Source: Sandaracinaceae bacterium (GTDB lineage Bacteria; Myxococcota_A; Polyangia; Polyangiales; JADJQN01). From it: a stretch of DNA of 64,000 bases. The stretch lies in contig JADJQN010000001.1 of the NCBI GenBank assembly GCA_016712745.1, positions 1,054,001 to 1,118,000 of the forward strand. Reading direction: 5' to 3'. Positions 17,256 to 25,483 of the stretch are shown here, piece by piece; within the stretch, counting starts at the first letter, position 1, and every line of letters starts with the position of its first letter. Both the position numbers and the translations under genes were made by a program. A model generated the notes under the pieces. That model was not told where the DNA came from. It ran no database searches and saw only the letters and a program-made list of their open reading frames with translations.

Positions 17256-19097
17256 TCACCCGACCCTTAGTGTCTGAACGCGCAAGCCGCGCACGATCCA
17301 ATCCATCGCCACACGCGAGCAGAACACGCCGGTGGTCAAGGATGCGACGATGCCGATCATGAGCGTGTAAGCGAAACCACGAATGGGGCCCGTGCCGTAC
17401 TGCGAAAGCACGATGCCCGCGATGAAGGTCGTGACCTGGCTGTCGAAAATGGTCCAGAAGGCCCGAGCGAAGCCTTGGTCGACCGCCGCGCGCGGCGACT
17501 TACCTGCGCGAAGCTCTTCGCGAATGCGCTCGTTGATGAGCACGTTTGCGTCGACGGCCATGGCCACAGTGAGCGCGATACCCGCGACACCAGGCAAGGT
17601 GAGCGTACCTTCGAGGAAGGCGAGAATGGCCATCACGAAGAGCAAGTTCAAGATGACCATCACGTTCGCGACGAGGCCCGCGACTTGGTAATAGACCAGC
17701 ATGAAGATGAGCACGGCGACGATGCCGATGAGCGCAGCTTTCACACCGTCCTGAATCGCGTCGGCGCCAAGGGTCGGGCCGATGAGCTGCTCGTTGCTCG
17801 GGCGAATCGGAGCGGGCAAGGAACCAGCTTTCAACACGACGACCAAGTCGCTCGCCTCGGAAAGGATCGCGTTGTAATCGCGCATGCCGCCCATGGTGAT
17901 CTGACAATGACCGCCCGGGATGCGGTTCTGAATGACCGGCGCCGACTGCACCTTATTGTCGAGCACAATCGCCATGCGCTGCTTCACCGCGCGCGCCGTA
18001 AGACGCTCGAAGGTGTCTGCCCCCTGCGGCTGGTTGAACGTGATCGAGACGTAAGGCTTGTTGGTCGTTGGGTCGTTGGCAACCATCGCGTCTTCGATAG
18101 CGTCGCCAGTGATCTCAGCGCGAGAGAATACCATGTACGTACGCCATCCCTCGGCGCTAGCGGCATCGCCGCGACGCGACGAGCTTTCGTCGGATTCGAT
18201 CTTGCCGAGAAGCAGCTCGTGATCTTCTGGGATACTTCCTGCGGCTTCGAGGGTGCCGATGTATGCGGTGAGACGCTCACGCGAACCTGCGCCACGCGCA
18301 ACAAGCATCGAAGTTGGAAGCTGCGGACGGCTCGGGCCGCCGGCACCCATGTCGCCTTCGCGTTCGATGCCTTCCGGCAAATCCGTCAGGCCCTGAACGA
18401 AGTCTGACGCATCGTCGACAATCTTGAACTCAAGGCGCGCCGTTTGGCTGATCAGCGTGCGGATGCGGTTGAACATCACTTCGTCGACGCCCGGGACTTC
18501 GACGATGATGTCTTCGTCGCGTGACTGAACGTTCGCCTCGCGAACGGCCATCTCGTCGATGCGATTGGTGATGGTGGTTTTGGCCTGCGAGACCGCGTCT
18601 TCGCGGATGCGCGCGAGGCGATCCTCACGAAGGGCGATATGAACAACGAGGCCATCGCGCCCAATTTCGCGCATATCGCCGAGGTGCGTCTCAATCAGAG
18701 TGTGATCGAGCTTCGCGGCATCGGCTGCATTCTGAAACGTCGCCATGATGTCGCGCTCGCCGACCTTGCGAATTTGCACGCGGCGGCGAACCTGCTCGAG
18801 CTGTTCGCGTGTCGGCTGATCCTCGTCGTTAAAGACGCCGAAGGAGCGACCGAGGGACTCCAAAAGCTGGTCGGCACGCGTATCGCGCAAATCGCGAATC
18901 GCTTCGTCGACTTCAACTTCGTAAGCAAGGCGAAGGCCGCCGCGAATATCGAGGCCTGGGCTGATGCGGCCCGGGAAATTTGCTTTCACCCATGCTGGCG
19001 CGTGGATGAAACCGTCAAGACTGGGCCACAGCGCAAGCCATGCAAGCACCGTAAGCGAGACGACGATTAGAAAGCGAAAGTACCAACCCCTGTCCAT
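17256..19097 (-). CDS. secD: protein translocase subunit SecD
   Basis: 613 residues. The first helix (FLIVVSLTVLAWLALWPSL) is followed by the diagnostic GLDIRGGLRLAYEVEV, a large periplasmic domain, and the C-terminal membrane block with GIALTVAMAVDANVLINERI, where the Asp matters for proton coupling in the SecDF family, and RGFAYTLMIGIVASLTTGV. It is the partner of SecF; together they form the proton-driven RND-fold motor for late protein export. It sits 61 bp after yajC in the same operon. Nothing unusual in length or motifs. Confidence 0.96.
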   Translation of the reverse strand: MDRGWYFRFLIVVSLTVLAWLALWPSLDGFIHAPAWVKANFPGRISPGLDIRGGLRLAYEVEVDEAIRDLRDTRADQLLESLGRSFGVFNDEDQPTREQLEQVRRRVQIRKVGERDIMATFQNAADAAKLDHTLIETHLGDMREIGRDGLVVHIALREDRLARIREDAVSQAKTTITNRIDEMAVREANVQSRDEDIIVEVPGVDEVMFNRIRTLISQTARLEFKIVDDASDFVQGLTDLPEGIEREGDMGAGGPSRPQLPTSMLVARGAGSRERLTAYIGTLEAAGSIPEDHELLLGKIESDESSSRRGDAASAEGWRTYMVFSRAEITGDAIEDAMVANDPTTNKPYVSITFNQPQGADTFERLTARAVKQRMAIVLDNKVQSAPVIQNRIPGGHCQITMGGMRDYNAILSEASDLVVVLKAGSLPAPIRPSNEQLIGPTLGADAIQDGVKAALIGIVAVLIFMLVYYQVAGLVANVMVILNLLFVMAILAFLEGTLTLPGVAGIALTVAMAVDANVLINERIREELRAGKSPRAAVDQGFARAFWTIFDSQVTTFIAGIVLSQYGTGPIRGFAYTLMIGIVASLTTGVFCSRVAMDWIVRGLRVQTLRVG

Positions 19098-19158
19098 TTA
19101 CACCTCGTGGAGCGCGTTCCGACGAGCGACTGCCTAGCTCGTCTGACTTCTCCGATTC

Positions 19159-19569
19159 CTACTTGTTGTCCGTCTTGCTCTCTGCGACTGGCGCTGTCGC
19201 CGGCGCAGTGTCGAGGCCCGCAACGTGCGTGCGCAAGACGTTGATCTTCACTCGGTCAGCGATGATGAGATTGACATCGCGCTCGTTGATCTCTGCGACC
19301 TCGCCGCGAATGCCGCTGGTCGTGCGAACCTTGTCGCCACGCTTCAAGCTCTTCTGCAAATCGTCGGTCGCACGCTGTTGCTTTTGCTGCGGACGCAAAA
19401 TCAAAAAGTAGAAGACGGCGATCATCAACGGGATCATCAGGAGCTGCGTGCTACCGCCCGCGCATCCCGCTCCGCCACCGCCGCCGCCGCTCGCTCCCGC
19501 AGGGGCGCCGCCACCGCCTGAAGCTTCAGGCTGGAACCACCACAAGAGTTCGAGAATCGACAGAAGCAC
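19159..19569 (-). CDS. yajC: preprotein translocase subunit YajC
   Basis: 136 residues with one membrane helix (LLMIPLMIAVFYFLILRP) followed by the family signature RPQQKQQRATDDLQKSLKRGD and the small Sm-like domain (VRTTSGIRGEVAEI). It associates with SecDF. It is first in the operon. The N-terminus before the helix is longer than usual and Gly/Ala-rich (about 40 residues including a single Cys), which may be disordered or reflect a start chosen too far upstream. Confidence 0.92.
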   Translation of the reverse strand: MLLSILELLWWFQPEASGGGGAPAGASGGGGGGAGCAGGSTQLLMIPLMIAVFYFLILRPQQKQQRATDDLQKSLKRGDKVRTTSGIRGEVAEINERDVNLIIADRVKINVLRTHVAGLDTAPATAPVAESKTDNK

Positions 19570-19707
19570 GCGAAAGCCTTTCTAAAACCGTCCGACGAAC
19601 GGGTCCTGGGAAGGGCCCGTTTAGAGCGCGGGGTTCTACTCGAACGGTGGGGGGGCGTCAATTGGAGGCGTTGCCTCGGACAGGCCCCCGAACTAGGCTC
19701 GCCAGCT

Positions 19708-20193
19708 ATGCGGCAGCTCCTAGTTCGCTTCTTGGCCCTAACCGCCCTGTCCACGAGCATTTTGCTGAATTCGTCGGCGGTTGAGGCCGGTCCGCCCCCC
19801 ATCGAAGATAGTGGGGTCCCTGATGTCGACGCGGCGCTCCCCGACGATCCCGACGCCGGACTCCAGGATGCCGGTGCCAGCGAACCCGCGGACGCGGGCG
19901 ACCTTGCGGATGCAGGCACGACCGACGCAGACGCTGGCGCGGCGAGTGATGCCGGCGCAGACAGAGATGCGGGCTTTACGTTGGATGCCTCGACGCCGAT
20001 CGCCGACGCGGGCGGTTTCGACGCCAACGCGGCGCCCGACTCAGGGAATAGCGGACTCGGGGGACTGGCCGCTACGCCCAGCGGCGGCGCTTGCAACTGC
20101 GACGCAGCGGGAGTGAACAGCCCTCCTTCCTTCCTCGCATTGCTCCTATTTTCAGTTCTTTTCGCAGTGCGTCATCGCCGCGAACGTCGTTGA
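19708..20193 (+). CDS. Asp/Ala-rich secreted protein with MYXO-CTERM-like sorting tail
   Basis: 161 residues. A signal peptide (FLALTALSTSILLNSSAVEA) is followed by about 100 residues of low-complexity Asp/Ala/Gly sequence with many 'DAG' triplets, then the C-terminal tripartite signal: a short Cys motif (GGACNCDAAG), a hydrophobic helix (SFLALLLFSVLFAV) and a basic end (RHRRERR). That is the layout of the MYXO-CTERM surface-anchoring tail, cut by CPBP-type myxosortases in Myxococcota. With no folded domain visible, it is probably a surface spacer or a lost-domain remnant. A CPBP protease is encoded at 37138-37872 in this window. Confidence 0.7.
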   Translation: MRQLLVRFLALTALSTSILLNSSAVEAGPPPIEDSGVPDVDAALPDDPDAGLQDAGASEPADAGDLADAGTTDADAGAASDAGADRDAGFTLDASTPIADAGGFDANAAPDSGNSGLGGLAATPSGGACNCDAAGVNSPPSFLALLLFSVLFAVRHRRERR

Positions 20194-20204
20194 CATAGGC
20201 ACAC

Positions 20205-20226
20205 GCGACCGGTTTACTCGGTCGCC
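20205..20226 (+). promoter_or_regulatory. hairpin abutting the tatT start codon
   Basis: Six-base stem GCGACC (20205-20210) and GGTCGC (20220-20225) around a nine-base loop, ending one base before the ATG at 20227. No purine-rich ribosome site lies between the stem and the start, so the structure could restrict initiation. It might equally be chance in GC-rich DNA. Confidence 0.35.
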
Positions 20227-21237
20227 ATGCGCAAATACGCCTCCACTCTTCTTGTCGGTCTACTCGTCGCCACGTCACTTTCGGGATGCGACGGCATCAT
20301 GACAAACATCGCAGCGGGTTCGACGATCCGCGTGATCCGCCGCGCCGCCCCCGCGATGTCGCGCCTCGAAGACCCCGATTTCGCTGAGCAAGCGATCCCC
20401 GGTGGCCTTGGCACGATGGAAGGCGTTCTCGTCATCAAGCCCGAGGATGCGGACCTGCACGCGTCACTCGCGCGCGGCTACGCGTCGCTCGGTTTCGCGT
20501 TCTATCTCGATCACATGGAAGCGGCGCTTGCCAATGACGATGAGGAAGCCGCTGAGCATTGGCGCGGCCGCGCGACCATGGCGTTCCGTCGCGCTCGTTC
20601 GCTCGGCCTCGAGATGCTCACGATTTGGGAAGACGATAACGGCGGCGCTGAAGGTGCAATCAACGGCGGCATCGACACGTGGAACGCGTACTTACAGAAC
20701 TTCGACGCAGACCAAGCGCCGATGCTCTACTGGACGGCCTACGCTTGGGCAAACTTCATCAACGCCAACCGCGATGACATCGACGCCATCGCCGGCTTGC
20801 CGTTCGTGAACGCGATGGTCGACCGAGTGCTTGCGCTTGACGACACGTTCTACAGCTATGCGCCGCACGCGCTTCGAGCTGGTCTCATGGGCGGCCTGCC
20901 TGCGCAACTCGGCGGACGGCCGCAGGACGCCAAGCGCGAGTTTGAAATCGCGATTGCCGCGACGCAGCGTCACAACCTCATGTATCTGACGATGGAAGCC
21001 CGCATTGTTGCGGTGGCCCTCCAAGATCGCGCTCTCTATCAGAGCCTCCTTGAGGAAGTGATCAACGCGGGCAACGTAGACCCGGATAACCTCCTTGCGA
21101 ACCAGTGCGCAAAGCGACGCGCGGCCCGCTATCTTGCTGATATCGATAACCTCTTTGAGCCGGTGGATGCTCCGGCGGAAGAAGCCCCGGCGGATGCACC
21201 GGTTGAAACACCAGCGGCGGAAGCGCCTGCCAACTGA
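20227..21237 (+). CDS. tatT: TRAP transporter TatT lipoprotein (TPR component)
   Basis: 336 residues. The signal ends LSGC, giving a lipoprotein. The body is helical with TPR-like pairs: LHASLARGYASLGFAFYLDH, EEAAEHWRGRATMAFRRARS, LYWTAYAWANFINANRDD and a long central region. It ends in a Pro/Ala/Glu-rich tail. This matches the TatT family (Tp0956 of Treponema pallidum), in which TPR lipoprotein trimers bind the solute-binding protein of a TRAP transporter and are proposed to deliver ligand at the membrane. The next gene is the matching binding protein, and the permease follows, so the call rests on both family look and context. Confidence 0.88.
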   Translation: MRKYASTLLVGLLVATSLSGCDGIMTNIAAGSTIRVIRRAAPAMSRLEDPDFAEQAIPGGLGTMEGVLVIKPEDADLHASLARGYASLGFAFYLDHMEAALANDDEEAAEHWRGRATMAFRRARSLGLEMLTIWEDDNGGAEGAINGGIDTWNAYLQNFDADQAPMLYWTAYAWANFINANRDDIDAIAGLPFVNAMVDRVLALDDTFYSYAPHALRAGLMGGLPAQLGGRPQDAKREFEIAIAATQRHNLMYLTMEARIVAVALQDRALYQSLLEEVINAGNVDPDNLLANQCAKRRAARYLADIDNLFEPVDAPAEEAPADAPVETPAAEAPAN

Positions 21238-21287
21238 ATAGTTTTTAGATTTGCGCGTCCATTTGGGACCCCCAAGGGAGACTGCTA

Positions 21288-22301
21288 ATGAAAAAGTACG
21301 CTGTTTGGTTCCTCGCCCTCGCCTTCGTCGGCCTTCTAAGCTTTGATGAAATCATCTCAGCCCAGGATGCTCCCGCCGCCGCGACGAAGACGCTCTCCAT
21401 TGCGACCCTGGCTCCGCCCGGCTCGACCTGGATGCGCGTATTTGATTCGTGGAACCGCGAAGTGCGACGTCGCTCGAACCGTGGCCTTCAGTTCCGCTTC
21501 TACGCAGGCGGCGTGCAGGGCGACGAGTCGGAAGTCATCCGAAAGATTCGCAGCCGTCGTCTCGATGGCGCCGCCGTGACCGCAGTTGGTCTCGCTCAGA
21601 TCCATCGCCCGGCGCTCGTATTCCAGATGCCAGGCATCTTGCGCACCTACGAGCAGCTCGATGCCGCTCGCACCGGCCTTGCAGCGGAGATGGACACGGC
21701 GTTCGCTGCAGCTGGGTTCGTTCATCTTGGATGGGCTGACGTCGGTCAGGCGCGCTTGTTCTCGACGGAGCCGGTTCGTGTTCCAGCCGACCTCGCGAAT
21801 CGTCATCCGTGGGTTTGGCGCGACGACCTCGTCGTTCCAGCTCTCTACCAAATCGTGCGCACCAACCCCGTACCGCTTCAGGTGCCGGAAGTTCTTGCGG
21901 CACTTCAAACGCACCGCATCGACATGCTCCTCGGAACCCCCGTTTCGTGCGTCGCTCTCCAGTGGGCAGCGCAGCTTCACTACATGATGGACATGCCCCT
22001 TTCGATCGTCATCGGCGGAACGGTCATCGGCAAGCCGCAGTTCGACGCGCTCACACCCGATGAGCAGACGATCATCCGCGAGACCGCAACCCAGTTCCAC
22101 GCACTCGCGCGCCGCAACTTGCGCAACGATGAGCGCCAGGCCCTGACCACGCTCACCACTCACGGCATCCAGCTCACGAGCATCACGGATGCACAGAAGG
22201 CCGAATGGAACCGCGTAGGCGCCCAAGTCCGTCAGCGCCTCACTGGCCAAATCGCCGATGCAGCCCTCGTGGCGCGCGTCACTCAGTACGGCAGCCACTA
22301 G
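21288..22301 (+). CDS. tatP: TRAP transporter solute-binding protein (DctP/TatP family)
   Basis: 337 residues with a signal peptide (AVWFLALAFVGLLSFDEIISA). Family motifs of DctP-type binding proteins are seen: LSIATLAPPGSTWMRVFDSW at the mature N-terminus, the FRFYAGGVQGDESEVIRKI loop, and VFQMPGILRTYEQLDAA. The ribosome site AGGGAG precedes the ATG at 21288 by seven bases. In TPAT systems this protein pairs with TatT. Homologues bind hydrophobic or organic-acid ligands, but the Arg that clamps carboxylates in classical DctP proteins cannot be placed with certainty by eye, so the ligand is unknown. Confidence 0.9.
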   Translation: MKKYAVWFLALAFVGLLSFDEIISAQDAPAAATKTLSIATLAPPGSTWMRVFDSWNREVRRRSNRGLQFRFYAGGVQGDESEVIRKIRSRRLDGAAVTAVGLAQIHRPALVFQMPGILRTYEQLDAARTGLAAEMDTAFAAAGFVHLGWADVGQARLFSTEPVRVPADLANRHPWVWRDDLVVPALYQIVRTNPVPLQVPEVLAALQTHRIDMLLGTPVSCVALQWAAQLHYMMDMPLSIVIGGTVIGKPQFDALTPDEQTIIRETATQFHALARRNLRNDERQALTTLTTHGIQLTSITDAQKAEWNRVGAQVRQRLTGQIADAALVARVTQYGSH

Positions 22302-22330
22302 AACTCCTCCTTTACGAGGACTACCCGCAA

Positions 22331-22360
22331 CGCGAGCCCTCACCGGCTCGCGTTTCGCTT
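22331..22360 (+). terminator. hairpin terminator or attenuator between binding-protein and permease genes
   Basis: Eight-base stem CGCGAGCC (22331-22338) with GGCTCGCG (22345-22352), six-base loop, followed by TTTCGCTTTT. It lies 30 bp after the tatP stop and could end most transcripts there, giving more binding protein than permease. Confidence 0.65.
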
Positions 22361-22390
22361 TTAAACGCGCCGCCTCGCACGTTAAAGGCA

Positions 22391-22504
22391 GGTTCACCGC
22401 CAAGTCACCACCAGCGCCAGCTGTTCAATCCCACAACAAGAAATCCGAGATTTGGTTTTGGCGCGGCCCCGCTGCTGGCGCCGGTGGTGACTTGGTGGTT
22501 AACC
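22391..22504. repeat. 114-bp element with 31-bp inverted-repeat ends (repeat copy A)
   Basis: The 5' arm (22391-22421) and 3' arm (22474-22504) are reverse complements at 28 of 31 positions, enclosing a 52-bp loop. The loop contains ATTTGGTTTT at 22450-22459. A second, partial copy of the 5' arm plus this box is at 28191-28250 with the same 28-nt internal spacing. It lies in a 380-bp gene-free gap inside the TRAP operon. No open frame is credible inside it. It could be a mobile MITE-like or REP-like element or a structured RNA. Confidence 0.7.
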
Positions 22505-22681
22505 TTTCCGTCGTTGCAACGGTTCTACGCGTTGCGCGCTGCGTTGGTCGATGTACGCAATGTGGGCGAAATTGGGCGCGGAAATGGGGCTTTCTGCGAG
22601 ACGGGTTGAGAGGCGCTGAGATATAGTCTGCGCCGCATTGGGGGCGCATTCGCCTCCTCGCATGCCTGGAGAGCCTACCGA

Positions 22682-25483
22682 ATGGCTGGAGCAGCCCCGA
22701 CCGCGAAGCCCGCGCCCTTTCTTCGTCCGCTTGACCTCTTAGACCGGGGCATTCTTCTCGCCGAAAGTTCTCTGTGTCTCGTCGTCGTCGCGATGATGGT
22801 GCTCGTTGCAGTGATTGACGCTGCGTTCGGAAAGTACATCTCGAGTCAGAGCATTCGCGCAGCGATGGGCGAGGCGCCCATGCACGCAACCCTGTGGGCT
22901 GCATTTCTCGGCGCAAGTTTCGCAACCCGCGGACGCCGACACTTGGCCATCGACGTACTTGGACGGCTGCTGCCCGATCGTGCTCGGCGTGTGACGGTGG
23001 GAATCGCTGCCGCTCTAGGAGCCGTCGTCGCGTTCGCGCTCGCGAAGGGCTTGTACGAAACCCTTACAGAGCAGGCGCATAGTGTTGCCGAACAGATGCG
23101 GCAGAACACCGAGCTCGGCATCGAAGGCGCGTCCGTCGATCACAGCTACCAGTTTCACTTCATCATGCCAGGGGGCTTTCTCCTCATCGGCATCCGCCTT
23201 CTGCTTCATTCGTTTCACGAATTCATGGCGTCCGTGCGTGGCAGCGACCTGCACGCGCGGCCGCCGATTGAGCCCGCGCCCGATTCAGAGAGGCCCGCGC
23301 ATAGCCTCACGCACGCGAATGAAGCCGCACCTGCAGACGCACCCATCGTGGATGATCACGATGGTCGCTACGCGCCCGTATCGCAGGCAGGCTGGCTCGA
23401 GATTGCGATCGGCGTAGTAGCGCTCGTCGTTCTCGTCTTCCTGACGCTCGGCTCGACCGTTTTCAAACCGGCCGCCGTTCTCGCCCTCGCAGCTGCGCTT
23501 TGCCTCGTGGTCCCGCTCCTGCTGCGCTACCGCAAGAACAACTCGATGGTGCCGCCCGTCAAAGACGACGGAGCTCCCTCACCGCCCGCCAACGCGAAGG
23601 AAATCATCGTCGGTGTGGTCGGCGTAGCCGTCGTACTGGGCTTAGCGCAGTTCGGCATCGCGCACATCAAGGAAATCCCGATGGGCTGGGGCATCGGCTT
23701 CTTCGTCGGCATGGCGCTCCTTGGTGCACCTCTCTTCACGTTCATCGGGGGGCTCGCGCTCTTTATCTGGACGCACGGGACGTCCGTCGTTGATCCCATG
23801 CCAATCAAGGACGCAGTCGAAGATGTGCTCGGCGGTCACTTCGCACGCATGAGCGTGCTTCCGACGATTCCGATCTTCACGCTCGCCGGTTACCTGATGA
23901 GTGAATCGAAAACGCCGCAACGCCTCGTGCGCCTCGCACGCGCGTTCCTCGGCTTCGCGCCGGGCGGTCTCGCGATCGTATGCGTTCTCGCATCTGCATT
24001 CTTCACGGTCTTCAGTGGTGCGAGCGGCATCACCATCGTCGCCATCGGCGGTTTGCTACTGCCAGCGCTCCTGAAGGAAGGCTATAAGGAGCGGTTCTCG
24101 CTCGGCCTTGTTACGACCGGCGGCGCGCTCGGCATCACCTTCTATCCGTGCTTGCCCTTCATCGTGTACGGCATCGTCGCCGGCCTCCAAGAAGTACCGC
24201 CTGGTCACGAGCGACTTCAGCTCGACAAGTTCCTCTTCGCAGGCTTTGGCCCGGGCATGCTCTTGATCGGGCTCTTGGTCATCTACTGTTTGATCATGGG
24301 CTCGGTCCAGAAAATCCAGCGCTCGAAATTCGATGCGCGCGAGGCGCTGTCTGCGTTGAAGGGCGCGTTGCCCGAGCTGCTTCTTCCGGTCTTCCTCATC
24401 TCCGGTCTAAAATTCGGCATTTTCAGCCCGATTCAAGGCGCTGCATTCACTGCGTTCTATGTCTTCGTCATCGAAGTGTTCCTCTACAAAGACCTTTCGA
24501 TCACGCGCGACATCCCGCGCATCATTCCCGAGTCGATGGTTCTGGTCGGCGCCATCTTCGTGAAGCTCTGTGCAGCCACTGTGCTCACGGGCTTCTTCGT
24601 GCAAGATCAGACCGCTGACCGAGTGTTTGAAGCCCTCACCTGTGGCGAGCCTGCCCAGCAGTACATGGCCGCCCACGCCGATACCATCGGGCAATGCCGC
24701 GAGGCCGTGACCGCGCTCATGCATCAGGGTCAGACAGGCGGCGGCATCATCAACTCCGATATCGCGTTCCTCGTTGCGTTGAATGTCTTCTTGCTCGTTG
24801 TCGGTATGCTAGTCGACATCTTCTCGGCCATCGTGTTGATCGTTCCGCTCATTTCGGGCATCGCTCTCGCGTTCAATATCAATCCCTACCATCTCGGCGT
24901 CGTCTTCCTGATGAACCTCGAGATCGGCTACCTGATGCCGCCTATGGGACTGAACCTCTTCATCGCGGGTTTCCGGTTTAACCGACCGGTGCCGGATCTC
25001 TACCGCGTCGTCTTGCCCTTCATCGGCATCTTCGTCGTCTCGCTGCTTATCACGACGTACGTGCCGCAGCTCACGCTCTTCATGGTTCCCCCCAGTGAAG
25101 AAGTTGCGGCAATCGAGCCGCAAACCAACGACACGACGCCCGCGCCGACTGAAAACGCGCAGCCCACTGTTCCCGTCGGAAACTGCGAGGAGCAAGGCCC
25201 CGACGAGTCGTTCGAGCAATTCGATCAGCGCTGCAACATCACCGGCGCATTCCCCAACGCGCCGGGTGCCGCTGGAGGCGCTGCACCTGCTGCCCCGGCA
25301 GCACCGCAAGGCAATTGCGAGGAGCAGGGACCGGACGAGTCGTTCGATGCATTCGATCGTCGCTGCAACATCACTGGAACCTATCCTCCCGGTGGCGCAG
25401 CCCCGCCCGCGGCCGATGCCCCATCAGCGCCGGCCGCAGCGCAAGCAGCCCCAGCAGCCGCGCCTCCACCCGCTGAGTCGTGA
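22682..25483 (+). CDS. fused TRAP transporter permease (DctQ-DctM) with duplicated Cys-motif tail
   Basis: 933 residues. Residues about 1-185 are the small DctQ subunit (four helices; RRHLAIDVLGRLLPDRARR is a family signature). A linker and two extra helices follow, then the large DctM subunit from about 300 (FARMSVLPTIPIFTLAGYLMS, FTVFSGASGITIVAIGGLL, LEIGYLMPPMGLNLF). It moves a solute with sodium or protons, fed by the binding protein. The C-terminal tail of about 125 residues is Pro/Ala-rich and carries two near-identical motifs at residues 834-855 and 878-899, each with cysteines 16 residues apart (CEEQGPDESF...RC NITG). Its stop overlaps the apbE start. Confidence 0.9.
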   Translation: MAGAAPTAKPAPFLRPLDLLDRGILLAESSLCLVVVAMMVLVAVIDAAFGKYISSQSIRAAMGEAPMHATLWAAFLGASFATRGRRHLAIDVLGRLLPDRARRVTVGIAAALGAVVAFALAKGLYETLTEQAHSVAEQMRQNTELGIEGASVDHSYQFHFIMPGGFLLIGIRLLLHSFHEFMASVRGSDLHARPPIEPAPDSERPAHSLTHANEAAPADAPIVDDHDGRYAPVSQAGWLEIAIGVVALVVLVFLTLGSTVFKPAAVLALAAALCLVVPLLLRYRKNNSMVPPVKDDGAPSPPANAKEIIVGVVGVAVVLGLAQFGIAHIKEIPMGWGIGFFVGMALLGAPLFTFIGGLALFIWTHGTSVVDPMPIKDAVEDVLGGHFARMSVLPTIPIFTLAGYLMSESKTPQRLVRLARAFLGFAPGGLAIVCVLASAFFTVFSGASGITIVAIGGLLLPALLKEGYKERFSLGLVTTGGALGITFYPCLPFIVYGIVAGLQEVPPGHERLQLDKFLFAGFGPGMLLIGLLVIYCLIMGSVQKIQRSKFDAREALSALKGALPELLLPVFLISGLKFGIFSPIQGAAFTAFYVFVIEVFLYKDLSITRDIPRIIPESMVLVGAIFVKLCAATVLTGFFVQDQTADRVFEALTCGEPAQQYMAAHADTIGQCREAVTALMHQGQTGGGIINSDIAFLVALNVFLLVVGMLVDIFSAIVLIVPLISGIALAFNINPYHLGVVFLMNLEIGYLMPPMGLNLFIAGFRFNRPVPDLYRVVLPFIGIFVVSLLITTYVPQLTLFMVPPSEEVAAIEPQTNDTTPAPTENAQPTVPVGNCEEQGPDESFEQFDQRCNITGAFPNAPGAAGGAAPAAPAAPQGNCEEQGPDESFDAFDRRCNITGTYPPGGAAPPAADAPSAPAAAQAAPAAAPPPAES

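Noticed and set aside
17475..18407. 310-codon open frame on the plus strand opposite secD
   Set aside because: It is antisense to a clear SecD gene, is Arg/His-rich and has no ribosome site; it is a by-product of GC-rich codon use.
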